Below are positions 35,416-43,958 of a stretch of 64,000 nt of DNA, piece after piece. The stretch comes from Agromyces fucosus (GTDB lineage: Bacteria > Actinomycetota > Actinomycetes > Actinomycetales > Microbacteriaceae): NCBI RefSeq assembly GCF_004134865.1, contig NZ_SDPO01000003.1:1-64000 (forward strand). The letters run 5' to 3'. The translations under genes were made by a program, and so were the position numbers. Under the pieces are notes generated by a model, which saw nothing but the letters and a program-made list of their open reading frames with translations, did not search any database and was not told the DNA's origin. Every line of letters begins with the position of its first letter. Position 1 is the first letter of the stretch.

Positions 35416-35829
35416 GTGTTCCGGACCATGCTGAAGTCGAAGATCCACCGCGTCACCGTCACGCACGCCGACCTGCACTACGTCGGCTCCGTCACGGTCG
35501 ACCGCGACCTCATGGACGCCGCCGACCTGCTGCCCGGCGAGCAGGTCTCGATCGTCGACGTGACGAACGGCGCCCGACTCGAGACCTACGTCATCGAGGG
35601 CGAGCGCGGCTCCGGCGTGTTCGGCATCAACGGCGCGGCCGCGCACCTCGTGCACGAGGGCGACCTCGTCATCCTGATCTCCTACGCGCAGATGGACGAC
35701 GAGCAGGCGCGCGCCTTCGAGCCGAGCATCGTGCACGTCGATGTCGCGAACGCCATCGTCCAACTCGGGAACGACGCCGGGGATCCGGGCGCGAGCGGAG
35801 CGCAGCGCTCGCCGTACGCCGTCGCCTGA
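35416..35829 (+). CDS. panD: Aspartate 1-decarboxylase
   Basis: The 137-residue enzyme makes beta-alanine from L-aspartate for pantothenate and CoA synthesis. The self-cleavage site Gly24-Ser25 (HYVGSVTVD), which generates the pyruvoyl cofactor, and the [17 protein letters not shown] and [14 protein letters not shown] segments are present. The start is GTG at 35416, with TAGGCT (35403-35408) 7 nt upstream. No other pan genes are adjacent. The C-terminal 20 residues are variable and Ala/Gly-rich. Confidence 0.95.
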   Translation: MFRTMLKSKIHRVTVTHADLHYVGSVTVDRDLMDAADLLPGEQVSIVDVTNGARLETYVIEGERGSGVFGINGAAAHLVHEGDLVILISYAQMDDEQARAFEPSIVHVDVANAIVQLGNDAGDPGASGAQRSPYAVA

Positions 35830-35864
35830 CGGGCATCGGGCCGGGCCGGGTCGCCTGACGGAAC

Positions 35865-36560
35865 TCAGCGCCGGGCGCGTACCACTCCGTGCTCGTATGC
35901 GTAGACGACGGCGTGCACGCGGTCGCGCAACGCGAGCTTCATGAGCACCTTCGAAACGTGCGTCTTCACGGTCGCCTCGCCGACCCAGAGCCGTTCGGCG
36001 ATCTCGGCGTTCGACAGGCCGGCCGCGAGGTGTTCGAGCACCTCGCGCTCCCGGTCGGTCAGCGTGTCGAGCTCTGGCGAAGGCTGCGGCTCTCGAGTGG
36101 CAGCCTGCTCGGCGGCACCGAGCGCGTGTCCCGCCCGGTCGGCCACGGCCTCGATCACGCGCCGCGTGACATCCGGCGACAGCAGCGCGTCGCCCCTCGC
36201 GACGACCTGCACCGCCTCGATGAGCTGCTCGGGGCTCGAGTTCTTGAGGAGGAACCCGCTCGCCCCCGCTTCGAGTGCGGCGAAGAGGTAGTCCTCGCGG
36301 TTGAAGGTCGTGAGCACGAGCACGGCGGCAGCGGATGCCTCGTCGGCGGTGATGCGCCGAGTGGCCTCGAGTCCGTCCATGCCCGGCATCTGCACGTCCA
36401 TGCAGACGACGTCGGGCGAGAGCGCGGCGACCGCGGCGATCGCCTCCTCGCCGTTCGCCGCTTCGCCGACCACCTCGATGCCCTCTTCGGAGTCGAGGAT
36501 CGTGCGGAACCCGCCGCGCACGAGCGACTGGTCGTCGACGACGAGCACGCGAATGCTCAC
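35865..36560 (-). CDS. NarL/LuxR-type response regulator
   Basis: The 231-residue protein has a receiver domain (1-120; acidic pair Asp9-Asp10, phospho-acceptor Asp55 in VVCMDVQMPG, Thr/Lys positions LTTF and LLKN) and a LuxR HTH (about 160-225; LTDREREVLEHLAAGLSN, AEIAERLWVGEATVKTHVS). Its start overlaps the kinase stop by 4 bp, so the two are one operon. Targets are unknown. Confidence 0.93.
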   Translation of the reverse strand: MSIRVLVVDDQSLVRGGFRTILDSEEGIEVVGEAANGEEAIAAVAALSPDVVCMDVQMPGMDGLEATRRITADEASAAAVLVLTTFNREDYLFAALEAGASGFLLKNSSPEQLIEAVQVVARGDALLSPDVTRRVIEAVADRAGHALGAAEQAATREPQPSPELDTLTDREREVLEHLAAGLSNAEIAERLWVGEATVKTHVSKVLMKLALRDRVHAVVYAYEHGVVRARR

Positions 36561-37942
36561 GCGGGCACCTCCTCGGCCCGGCGCAGCGGGAAGTCGGCGC
36601 GCACGAGGTAGCCGCCGCGCGAGCGCGGTCCGAGTTCGAGGCGGCCGCCGGCCGCAGCGACCCGCTCGCGCATGCCGACCTGGCCGAGACGTCGGCTCGA
36701 GGCATCCGTCGCCGTCTCGCTCGTCGCTCGAAGCACGGCGCCGGAGTTGGTCACCTCGACCTCGACCGACTCACCCGCCCAGCGCACGCGCACCTCCGCT
36801 GTCGCGGCGGCGCCGGCATGCTTCCGCACGTTCGTGAGGGCCTCCTGCACGATGCGGTAGGCGCTGAGGTCGACGACGGCGGAGACGGGAACCGGTTCGC
36901 CGACGATCGCGAGCGTCGTCGGCAGGCCGCTCGCGTCGCACTCCGCCACGAGTTCGTCGAGACGCGCGATGCCCCGCGTCGAGGTGCTCGTGGTCGCCCG
37001 CTCGCCGTCTTCGCCCGCCAAGCCCAGGGCGTGGTCGAGCACCGCGACCGGCCCGGTCTCGGCATCACCCCGGAGGGTGCCGAGCAACCCGTGGAGCTCG
37101 TCGACGGCGTCGCGGGCGCTCGACTCGATCGCGGAGAGCGCGGTCGCCGCCGCGGCAGGATCCTTCGCGAGGACGCGTCGGGCGGCGCCTGCCTGCACCC
37201 CGATCACCGAGACGTGGTGCGCGACGACGTCGTGCAGTTCGCGGGCGATCCGCAGCCGCTCGATCGCGACCGCCTGGGTGCGCGTTCGCTCGCGCTCGGA
37301 TGCGAGTTCGGCGGTGCGCTGCTCGAGCTCGGCGCGAGAGCGTGCCGAGCGGTACCCGGTGTCGCCGAAGTACCACGCGCCGCCGAAGTAGAGCAGGTTC
37401 GTGAGCACGTTGATGAGGCCGTACGCGAGGTAGGGCGACACCGTTCCCTCGCGGGAGAAGTCGGGCAGGTAGTCCTGCATGGCGGAGTAGTAGACGAGGC
37501 CCCAGAAGAGCCATCCGAACATGCCGGCGACGATCACGCCGCGCACGATCGTGGCACGGCGGCGGCTCCGACTCCACGCGCCGACCGTGTAGATCGCGAC
37601 GAACAGGCAGATGTTGCTGAAGAGCGCGTCGCCGACCGGCACGACGCCGCCGACGATGAAGGTCGCGGATGCCACGAGCGCGACGATCTCGGGCTGCAGC
37701 CGGCGAGCCGCGAGCGGGAGGGTCATGGCGGCGACCCAGATGACCGAGCCCCACCAGGGGGCGGCGTCGCCCCCCGCATCGCCCTCGCCCCACCCGGCGA
37801 TGCGGTAGAGCACCACCGTCGCTGCCGTGCCGACGGCGAGCACGAGTGCGAGGATCACGTCGTTGCGGATGCCGCGGCGACCCGGTCGCGGGCGGACCCA
37901 CTCGATGCCGTCGACGACGGGCGGAGCGGTGTTCTCGGTCAT
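36557..37942 (-). CDS. HisKA_3 sensor histidine kinase
   Basis: The 461-residue kinase has about six N-terminal transmembrane helices (30-185), a short coiled coil, a HisKA_3 dimerisation domain with phospho-acceptor His237 (ARELHDVVAHHVS) and a C-terminal ATPase (VQEALTNVRKHAG as the N box; GQVGMRERVAAAGGRL as the G box). It probably phosphorylates the adjacent NarL-type regulator. The signal is unknown; the membrane part lacks an extracellular domain. TAACGT (37949-37954, minus strand) ends 6 nt before the ATG. Confidence 0.92.
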   Translation of the reverse strand: MTENTAPPVVDGIEWVRPRPGRRGIRNDVILALVLAVGTAATVVLYRIAGWGEGDAGGDAAPWWGSVIWVAAMTLPLAARRLQPEIVALVASATFIVGGVVPVGDALFSNICLFVAIYTVGAWSRSRRRATIVRGVIVAGMFGWLFWGLVYYSAMQDYLPDFSREGTVSPYLAYGLINVLTNLLYFGGAWYFGDTGYRSARSRAELEQRTAELASERERTRTQAVAIERLRIARELHDVVAHHVSVIGVQAGAARRVLAKDPAAAATALSAIESSARDAVDELHGLLGTLRGDAETGPVAVLDHALGLAGEDGERATTSTSTRGIARLDELVAECDASGLPTTLAIVGEPVPVSAVVDLSAYRIVQEALTNVRKHAGAAATAEVRVRWAGESVEVEVTNSGAVLRATSETATDASSRRLGQVGMRERVAAAGGRLELGPRSRGGYLVRADFPLRRAEEVPA

Positions 37943-37996
37943 CCGTCCACGTTATCGAGGCGACGGAACCACGGGATCCGCCACGAGACGGAGAAG

Positions 37997-39271
37997 TCAG
38001 TGCCGCTCGTCGATGGCGTCGAGCCGTCGTTGCAAGAAGGCCTGCTCCGCCGCGTTGTCCGTGAGGATCTGCGCCTCCTCGTAGGCGAGTCGCGCCTCGG
38101 TGACGCGACCAAGGCGTTGCAGCGCGTCGGCACGCGCCGCGGCGAGGTAGGGGTACCGAGCGAGTCTGGGATCGGCGGCGAGCTCGTCGAGCTCGGCCAG
38201 TGCTTCGGCGGGACCCTCGGCGAAGCCCAGGGCGATCGCCCGGTTGAGGCGCACGACCGGCGACACCCACACGTCCACCAGCAGGTCGTAGAGGCCGAGG
38301 ATCTCGACCCAGTCCGTCTCGGACCATGACGGGCTCTCGTCGTGCACCGCCGCGATCGCGGCCATCAGGGCGTACCGACCCGGCGGGCGGGCCCGCAACG
38401 CCTCGCGCACCAGGGCCGCGCCCTCGGCGATCGCCCCCCGGTTCCAGCGCGAACGATCCTGGTCCTCCATGAGCAGGAGCTCACCGTCGTCGCCGAGCCG
38501 GGCCTCGAGTCGAGCGTCGGTGAGCACCACGAGGGCGAGCAGACCCGCGACATCCGGATCGCCCGGGAGCAGCACCCGCAGGAGGCGTGCGAGTTCCCGC
38601 CCCCGTTCGGCGAGGTCGCGGCGCATGAGGTCGACGCCGAACGGCGCGGTATGGCCGGTCGCGTAGACCAGGTGCACCACGGAGAGCACGCTGTCGAGGC
38701 GCGGGCCCAGTTCATCGGGGGCCGGCACCCGGTAGGGGATGCCCGCGGTCGTGATCTTCTGCTTCGCGCGGGTGATGCGGGCGGCCATCGTCGGCTCCGG
38801 CACCAGGAACGCGCGCGCGACATCCGCCGTCGACAGTCCGCACAGGAGGCGGAGTGTGAGCGCGACGCGCGCCTCGACCGAGAGGGCAGGATGGCAGCAG
38901 GTGAAGACCAGCGCGAGCCGGTCGTCGGGAATCGACTCGCCCGTGTCGGCGAGCTCGTCGACCGGCGGCGGCTCGGGATCGACGAGTTTCGGCAGCGATC
39001 TGAGAGCGGTGGCAGTGCGCCGGCGCACGTCGAGCGCCCGCCGTCGCGCCGTCGTCGTGAGCCAGGCACCCGTATTCGTGGGGATGGCGCGGCTGCCCCA
39101 GGTGGCGAGCGCGCTTGCGTATGCATCCTGCACGGCCTCTTCGGCCGTGTCGATGTCGCCCGCCACCCGGATGGTGGCCGCCAGCACGAACGCCCACTCC
39201 CGACGATGCGCCTCCGCGACCGCGGCGGCGACATCGGCGGGAGCCGGGGCCGGACCGGCGGCCGGCGTCAT
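37997..39271 (-). CDS. ECF sigma factor of the ECF42 type (DUF6596/TPR extension)
   Basis: The 424-residue protein has sigma region 2 (about 25-85; AFVLAATIRVAGDIDTAEEAVQDAY), region 4 (about 120-175; LRLLCGLSTADVARAFLVPE, PTMAARITRAK) and a long C-terminal DUF6596/TPR-like extension (185-424) ending NAAEQAFLQRRLDAI. This architecture and the YCII/DGPF partner define group ECF42, which lacks an anti-sigma factor and needs its C-terminal extension for activity. Its ATG shares one base with the YCII stop. It probably directs the promoter before the YCII gene. Confidence 0.92.
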   Translation of the reverse strand: MTPAAGPAPAPADVAAAVAEAHRREWAFVLAATIRVAGDIDTAEEAVQDAYASALATWGSRAIPTNTGAWLTTTARRRALDVRRRTATALRSLPKLVDPEPPPVDELADTGESIPDDRLALVFTCCHPALSVEARVALTLRLLCGLSTADVARAFLVPEPTMAARITRAKQKITTAGIPYRVPAPDELGPRLDSVLSVVHLVYATGHTAPFGVDLMRRDLAERGRELARLLRVLLPGDPDVAGLLALVVLTDARLEARLGDDGELLLMEDQDRSRWNRGAIAEGAALVREALRARPPGRYALMAAIAAVHDESPSWSETDWVEILGLYDLLVDVWVSPVVRLNRAIALGFAEGPAEALAELDELAADPRLARYPYLAAARADALQRLGRVTEARLAYEEAQILTDNAAEQAFLQRRLDAIDERH

Positions 39272-39603
39272 CAGCTCACCAGCCGCACCGGTCGCACCTC
39301 GACGCCCGCGCCGGCCGGCACCTCCGCCGCGATCGCGAGCGCTTCATCGAGATCGGCGGCCTCGATGAGGAAGTACCCGCCGATGACCTCCTTCGACTCC
39401 GTGAACAGGCCGTCGGTCACGACCACGTTGCCATCGTGGTCGTGTCGGACCGAGGTTCCGGTGGCGGGCGATTCGAGCGCCGCCCCGCCGAGCAGCGAGC
39501 TCGAGCGGCGCTCCATGAACTCCCGGTAGGCCGGGTTGACCGCCTCGCCTGCGGCCTGGGCGGCGTCATCGGCCTGGTAGATCAGGATCAGGTACTTGGA
39601 CAT
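39271..39603 (-). CDS. YCII/DGPF domain protein, partner of the ECF42 sigma
   Basis: The 110-residue protein is a YCII-related ferredoxin-like fold: KYLILIYQADDAAQ at the N terminus, DGLFTESKEVIGGYFLIEAADLDEALAIAAE in two parts, and the final VEVRPVRLV strand. DGPF proteins accompany ECF42 sigma factors and are usually in their regulon; their activity is not known. GGAGGAGAGAGG precedes the ATG. It is the first gene of the two-gene operon. Confidence 0.9.
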   Translation of the reverse strand: MSKYLILIYQADDAAQAAGEAVNPAYREFMERRSSSLLGGAALESPATGTSVRHDHDGNVVVTDGLFTESKEVIGGYFLIEAADLDEALAIAAEVPAGAGVEVRPVRLVS

Positions 39604-39648
39604 GTCGTCATCCTCTCTCCTCCGGCACCGTTTCGTGCCGTCACCATA

Positions 39649-39677
39649 CCGACGCGCTCGTCGACCGGAAATCGACA
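39649..39677 (-). promoter_or_regulatory. Predicted ECF42 promoter
   Basis: On the minus strand TGTCGA (39677-39672) is followed after exactly 17 nt by CGTCGG (39654-39649), matching the TGTCGA/CGTC-type promoter reported for ECF42 sigma factors. It lies 46 bp before the YCII start. Confidence 0.72.
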
Positions 39678-39687
39678 ACGCAGCCGA

Positions 39688-41394
39688 TCACGCGTGCGAG
39701 GTCTCCGCGCGCCGCACGTGACTCCGTGCATGCTCGACGGCTGGGCCGAGTTCGTCGAAGAGGTGGTTCCGGTGACGGAGCGAGGCGATCACGCCGACCC
39801 GCTCGGCGAGACGCAGGTGCCGCGTCTGGATGCCCTTCACAAGCACGGTGACGCCCCGTCGTTCGAGTGCCGTGATGAGCTCGGTGATGACCTGGGCGCC
39901 GGTGGCATCGAGCAGCTGCAGCTGCGACATCCGGATGATGACGACCTCGATGCCCTGGATGTCGCCGACGCGCTCGAGCATGCGCTCGGCGGCGCCGAAG
40001 AAGAGTGCCCCCTCGAGGCGGAACAGGGCGATGCGCTCGTCGCCCGGCTCGGCCGGACCGGGCAGCTCCTCGCGGTGGACGCCGCTCGAGCGTGCGAGCG
40101 CCCGGAGGGCGAAGAACGCGGCAGCGGCGATGCCGATGAGCACGGCGTAGACGAGGTCGAAGCTGACCGTGATGATCGCCGTGACGCCGAAGACGATGGC
40201 GTCGGCTCGCGTCGACCCGACGACGGTGCGCACCGTCGCGATCGAGATCATGCGGAACGCCGTGACCATCAGCACACCCGCGAGTGCCGCCAATGGGATC
40301 TCGGCGACGACCGCCGCACCGAACGAGACGACGAGCAGCAGCAGCGCCGCGTGGGTGATCGCCGCGAGCCGGGTGCGTCCGCCCGAGCGCACGTTCACCG
40401 CGGTGCGCGCGATCGCGCCGGTCGCGGGCATGCCGCCGAAGAAGCCCGCGGCGACCGACGCGAGGCCCTGGCCGACGAGTTCGCGGTCGGCGTCGTACGG
40501 GCCGGTGTCGGAGATCGAGGCGGCGACCCGTGCCGACAGCAGCGACTCGATCGCGGCGAGGGCTGCGACCGCGAAGGCCGGGCCGGCGAGGGTGGCGAGC
40601 ATCGTCCAGTCGGCGTCCGGCAGTGCGGGCATGGGAAGGCCCGCCGGAAGCTCGCCGATGGTGTCGACGGGAAGGCCGAAGCCCGCGGCGATCAGACTGA
40701 CCACGACGATCGCGACGATCGAGCCGGGGAAGCGATGATGGATGCGCGGTGCCACGAGCATGATCGCGGCCACCACGGCGACGATGCCGAGGCTCCATCC
40801 GAGCTCCGGCCACGCGGCAGTGGGGATCGCTTCGGCGGCGGCGACCGCGGCGTTGGGACTGGGACCGGGGGAGACCCCGAGTGCCGCGGGCACCTGCTGC
40901 AGGAAGATGATCACCGCGATGCCGAGCGTGAACCCCTCGATCACCGGCCATGGGATGTAGGTCACGGCCCGGCCGAGCCGCAGGGCGCCGGCGGCCAGCA
41001 CGATGAGTCCCGCGAACAGGCAGACCACCGCGAGCACGCCCGCGCCGTGCGCGGCGATGATGGGGCCGAGCACGACGACCATCGCGCCGGTCGGTCCGGA
41101 CACCTGCACGTTCGAGCCGCCGAAGACCGCGGCGACGAACCCGGCGACGATCGCCGTCACGAGCCCGCTCTCGGCGCCCGCGCCGGAACTCACGCCGAAC
41201 GCGAGCGCGAGCGGCAGCGCGACGATGCCCACGGTCACGCCGGCGGCCAGGTCGCCGCGCCAGGTGCGGCGGAGGTCGCGGTAGTCGGATGCCGCGGGCG
41301 CGAGGCTGCGCAGGTGACGCGCGGCTCGTCGCCATCGGCCCGCAGCTGCGGTGCCGGCCGCGGCTGCGCGCGGGCCGGACGGCGGCGAGCTCAT
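39688..41394 (-). CDS. SulP family anion transporter with STAS domain
   Basis: The 568-residue protein has the sulfate permease core (about 45-430; DLAAGVTVGIVALPLALAFG, NVQVSGPTGAMVVVLGP, ESLLSARVAA) and a C-terminal STAS domain (455-555) with IRMSQLQLLDATGAQVITEL. SulP proteins move sulfate, bicarbonate or other anions. Its start overlaps the stop of an ArsR gene by 4 bp, making an ArsR-SulP operon, an arrangement seen for sulfide- or metal-responsive control. Confidence 0.92.
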   Translation of the reverse strand: MSSPPSGPRAAAAGTAAAGRWRRAARHLRSLAPAASDYRDLRRTWRGDLAAGVTVGIVALPLALAFGVSSGAGAESGLVTAIVAGFVAAVFGGSNVQVSGPTGAMVVVLGPIIAAHGAGVLAVVCLFAGLIVLAAGALRLGRAVTYIPWPVIEGFTLGIAVIIFLQQVPAALGVSPGPSPNAAVAAAEAIPTAAWPELGWSLGIVAVVAAIMLVAPRIHHRFPGSIVAIVVVSLIAAGFGLPVDTIGELPAGLPMPALPDADWTMLATLAGPAFAVAALAAIESLLSARVAASISDTGPYDADRELVGQGLASVAAGFFGGMPATGAIARTAVNVRSGGRTRLAAITHAALLLLVVSFGAAVVAEIPLAALAGVLMVTAFRMISIATVRTVVGSTRADAIVFGVTAIITVSFDLVYAVLIGIAAAAFFALRALARSSGVHREELPGPAEPGDERIALFRLEGALFFGAAERMLERVGDIQGIEVVIIRMSQLQLLDATGAQVITELITALERRGVTVLVKGIQTRHLRLAERVGVIASLRHRNHLFDELGPAVEHARSHVRRAETSHA

Positions 41395-41774
41395 GGCGAC
41401 ACGCTCACCGGCGGGATCTCGGGCAGGCCTCCGTGCTCGAGGAGCTGGCTCTGGGTGGTCTCGAGGATCTCACCGAGCAGCGCACGGGCGACGCGCAGCA
41501 GGTCGGCGACCTGCGGGTACGCCAGCCGGTAATAGACGAGGCTGCCGCGCCGCTCGGCCACGACGAGCCGATTGCGACGGAGCACTGCGAGGTGCTGCGA
41601 CAGGTGCGAGGCCTCGAGCGAGGTCGCCGCGATGAGTTCGGAGACGGATGCCTCGGGCGCGGCCGAGAGCACCTCGAGGATGCGGATGCGGATCGGATGA
41701 GCGAGGCCCTTGAAGAGACCGGCCTTCACCTCGTACAGCGGACGGTTCGGTTCCGAGAGCATGTGCATCTCCAT
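41391..41774 (-). CDS. ArsR family regulator of the SulP operon
   Basis: This winged-helix repressor (127 residues from ATG 41774) has the ArsR core FKGLAHPIRIRILEVLSAAP, SELIAATSLEASHLSQHLAVLRR and GSLVYYRLAYPQ. No Cys pair for metal or sulfide sensing is visible. Several in-frame ATGs exist up to 41801; those beyond 41787 would overlap the TGATGA-AA-TCATCA dyad, so I prefer 41774, with modest confidence. It is cotranscribed with the SulP gene. Confidence 0.83.
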   Translation of the reverse strand: MEMHMLSEPNRPLYEVKAGLFKGLAHPIRIRILEVLSAAPEASVSELIAATSLEASHLSQHLAVLRRNRLVVAERRGSLVYYRLAYPQVADLLRVARALLGEILETTQSQLLEHGGLPEIPPVSVSP

Positions 41775-41786
41775 GGGTTTACGAAT

Positions 41787-41800
41787 TGATGAAATCATCA
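41787..41800. promoter_or_regulatory. Candidate ArsR operator before the SulP operon
   Basis: TGATGA and its exact complement TCATCA flank AA, just upstream of the ArsR coding region. AT-rich context contrasts with the surrounding sequence. Confidence 0.6.
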
Positions 41801-41854
41801 TGTCATGAGAAGTGCACTGGGCTGACGCCGCGCTCGGCGCTACGCTCTCGATCC

Positions 41855-42406
41855 ATGACCGCCGAACCGCTGCCCGTACCTGTGCCGGTGCCGGAGCCTG
41901 AGTCCACGCCCGTACCGAACCTGCCGCTGCGCGAGCGCCGGTTCGACTGGTTCTTCATCGTGGTCTTCTCGCTCTTCACGATCACGAGCCTGATCAGCGA
42001 CATGCTGCCGACGCTCGGCGTCGACATCTCGTCGCCGTCGTCGAACTTCTTCGTGAACTCGAACTACTGGTACGCGAGCGACACCGACCCGCTCTTCATG
42101 GAGCCGCCGGTGTGGATGCGCATCGTCACCGGACTCTCGGCGTTCGTCTACATGCCGTTCTACATCGTGCTCGTGCTCTCGCTCATCCGCGGATGGAACT
42201 GGATCCAGCTGCCGAGCGTCATCTACGCGACGATGATCTCGACGATCACCGGCATCATCGTGTTCGGTGTCGAGTTCTTCGGCGAGCCCGAATGGCAGAC
42301 GACGAACCCCGTGAAGTTCCTCGCGTTCAACCTGCCGTACGTGCTCATTCCGATCGTGCTGCTCGTGCGCATGCGGAAGCCCGAGCCGTTCACACGGAGG
42401 TTCTGA
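41855..42406 (+). CDS. Four-helix membrane protein, EXPERA-like
   Basis: The 183-residue protein has a proline-rich cytoplasmic start (PVPVPVPEPESTPVPN) and four helices (about 30-50, 90-115, 120-145, 155-175). The order of motifs, including WMRIVTGLSAFVYMPFYIVL and VEFFGEPEW ahead of FLAFNLPYVLIPIVLLVRM, resembles the EXPERA domain of TMEM97/emopamil-binding proteins, which bind sterols or lipids. Function in bacteria is unknown. TACGCT at 41841-41846 is a likely -10 box. Confidence 0.7.
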   Translation: MTAEPLPVPVPVPEPESTPVPNLPLRERRFDWFFIVVFSLFTITSLISDMLPTLGVDISSPSSNFFVNSNYWYASDTDPLFMEPPVWMRIVTGLSAFVYMPFYIVLVLSLIRGWNWIQLPSVIYATMISTITGIIVFGVEFFGEPEWQTTNPVKFLAFNLPYVLIPIVLLVRMRKPEPFTRRF

Positions 42407-42462
42407 GCGCACCCTGATCGTTCGCGGGGCGGTTCTGAGTGCGCCCTGATCGTCGCGCGGTC
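42399..42462. repeat. Tandem duplication across a stop codon (2 x 32 bp)
   Basis: Positions 42399-42430 are repeated at 42431-42462 with a few differences, so the end of the EXPERA-like gene including its TGA is present twice. Three copies of the 8-mer TCAGGCGG follow at 42461-42484. Confidence 0.75.
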
Positions 42463-42476
42463 AGGCGGTCAGGCGG

Positions 42477-43949
42477 TCAGGCGGTCTTGCGCTCAGGAGA
42501 CGCGTGGTCGAGTTCGAGTCGATCGGCGAGTCGGGTGGGTGAGGTGGTCGAAGGGCGCCAGTGGCCGCCCGGGTCGAGCCAGGCGGGTGGTCGGATCTCG
42601 GGGACGCCGTGTTTCATGCGGATGCCCCACCCGGAGATGTCGATCGAGCGGTGGTGGAACCAACAGAGGAGCACGCCGTTGTCGGTGTGCGTCGCGCCGC
42701 CGTGAGCGTCAGGCACGACGTGATGGATCTCGCACCACGCGGCGGGCACGGTGCAGCCGGGGATGAGGCACCCGCCGTCGCGGAGAGTGATGGCGCGGCG
42801 TTGGTGCGGCGTGAAGCAGCGTTCGGGTGACCCGAGGCTGAGGATACGGCCGCCGTCGTCGAGGACGACGGCCTGGATGCCGCCGGTGCAGATCATGTGC
42901 CGGGCGGCGCGCAGCGAGATCGGCAGATCCACCCCGTCGGCGCGTGCGGCACCGTGCCCTGTGACGAGATCGGACGCTCGCACGCTTACGAGCACGGTCG
43001 GCGCTTGCCCGCCGATGGTCGGGTGTTCGCCGGAGCGTGCCGCGGTGTCGACGATCGCCGCGAGCACGTCGTGCCGTTGCTGCTCGGTGGTGCGAGTCTC
43101 GGCCTGCACTGCGAGGTCGGCCCGTTCGGCGTCGGTGAGGAAGCTGCCGCCGCTGCGGGGCGAGAGATGTGCGTCGAGGAGTCGCCGCAGTTTCGCTGCG
43201 ACCTCGGGCAGGAGTTCGCCCGAGACCGGGATGAGCCCGTCGCGGGCCCGGCCGAGGCGGAAGCCCCGGCGTCGCATGGCGCGTTCGTCGTCGGGTTCTG
43301 GGCCGTCTTGGTCGAGGAAGATCGCCCATGCCCGCGCCTGCACCGCGAGTTCATCAGCACTGGCACGCACGGGTGCGGCGTCGCCCGTGCCGGTGGCCTG
43401 GTCGACGAGTTCACGCTCGGCGACGTCGAGCTGGGCGGGGTCGGCGACGGTGCGGGTGCGGCCGAGCTCCCGCACGATCGTGGCCGCCGCGTCGAGCCCG
43501 ACCGAACCGGTGACGAGGGCGGCCGCCAGGTGCGGGTGCGGCGCGGGTACGGGTTGCCCGGCCAGCCCGGTGCCGGCCCGCGTCGCAGAGCCGACCAGTA
43601 CCCGGCGGCGTGCTTCGCTGCCCGAGATCTGCGTCACCCGCTCCAGCAGTTCAGCCGCGGATCGGCACCCCTTGCGGGCCGACAGGCGCCCGGCGCCGAG
43701 TTCGACCCGTGACCGTTCCGCGACCTCGCCGGCGAAGGCGGCACGGTGTGCGTCGAGCAGCCGCCCGACGCTCTCGAGCGCGCCGACCGCGAGGAGCAGT
43801 TCGTCATCGCCCAGACCACGGGGCGCCTCGGAATCGAGCACGGCATGGAGCGCCGAGCGAACCTGCTCGAGCGCCTCGGCGATGCCTGCCATACCGACAA
43901 CACTGCCATCACCCACCGACATTCCATCGCGCCCGAAACATCCGCTCAC
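42477..43949 (-). CDS. DUF222/13E12 repeat HNH endonuclease family protein
   Basis: The up-to-490-residue protein has the actinobacterial DUF222 (13E12) domain (about 30-330) and a C-terminal HNH motif (about 385-450): PGCTVPAAWCEIHHVVPD, GGATHTDNGVLLCWFHH. Such genes occur in many copies in actinobacteria and are suspected homing or defence-type nucleases, without proof. The start is unclear; GTG 43949, ATG 43922 and ATG 43892 are all in frame, and none has a good ribosome binding site. Confidence 0.9.
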   Translation of the reverse strand: MSGCFGRDGMSVGDGSVVGMAGIAEALEQVRSALHAVLDSEAPRGLGDDELLLAVGALESVGRLLDAHRAAFAGEVAERSRVELGAGRLSARKGCRSAAELLERVTQISGSEARRRVLVGSATRAGTGLAGQPVPAPHPHLAAALVTGSVGLDAAATIVRELGRTRTVADPAQLDVAERELVDQATGTGDAAPVRASADELAVQARAWAIFLDQDGPEPDDERAMRRRGFRLGRARDGLIPVSGELLPEVAAKLRRLLDAHLSPRSGGSFLTDAERADLAVQAETRTTEQQRHDVLAAIVDTAARSGEHPTIGGQAPTVLVSVRASDLVTGHGAARADGVDLPISLRAARHMICTGGIQAVVLDDGGRILSLGSPERCFTPHQRRAITLRDGGCLIPGCTVPAAWCEIHHVVPDAHGGATHTDNGVLLCWFHHRSIDISGWGIRMKHGVPEIRPPAWLDPGGHWRPSTTSPTRLADRLELDHASPERKTA

Positions 43950-43958
43950 CAGTGTTTT

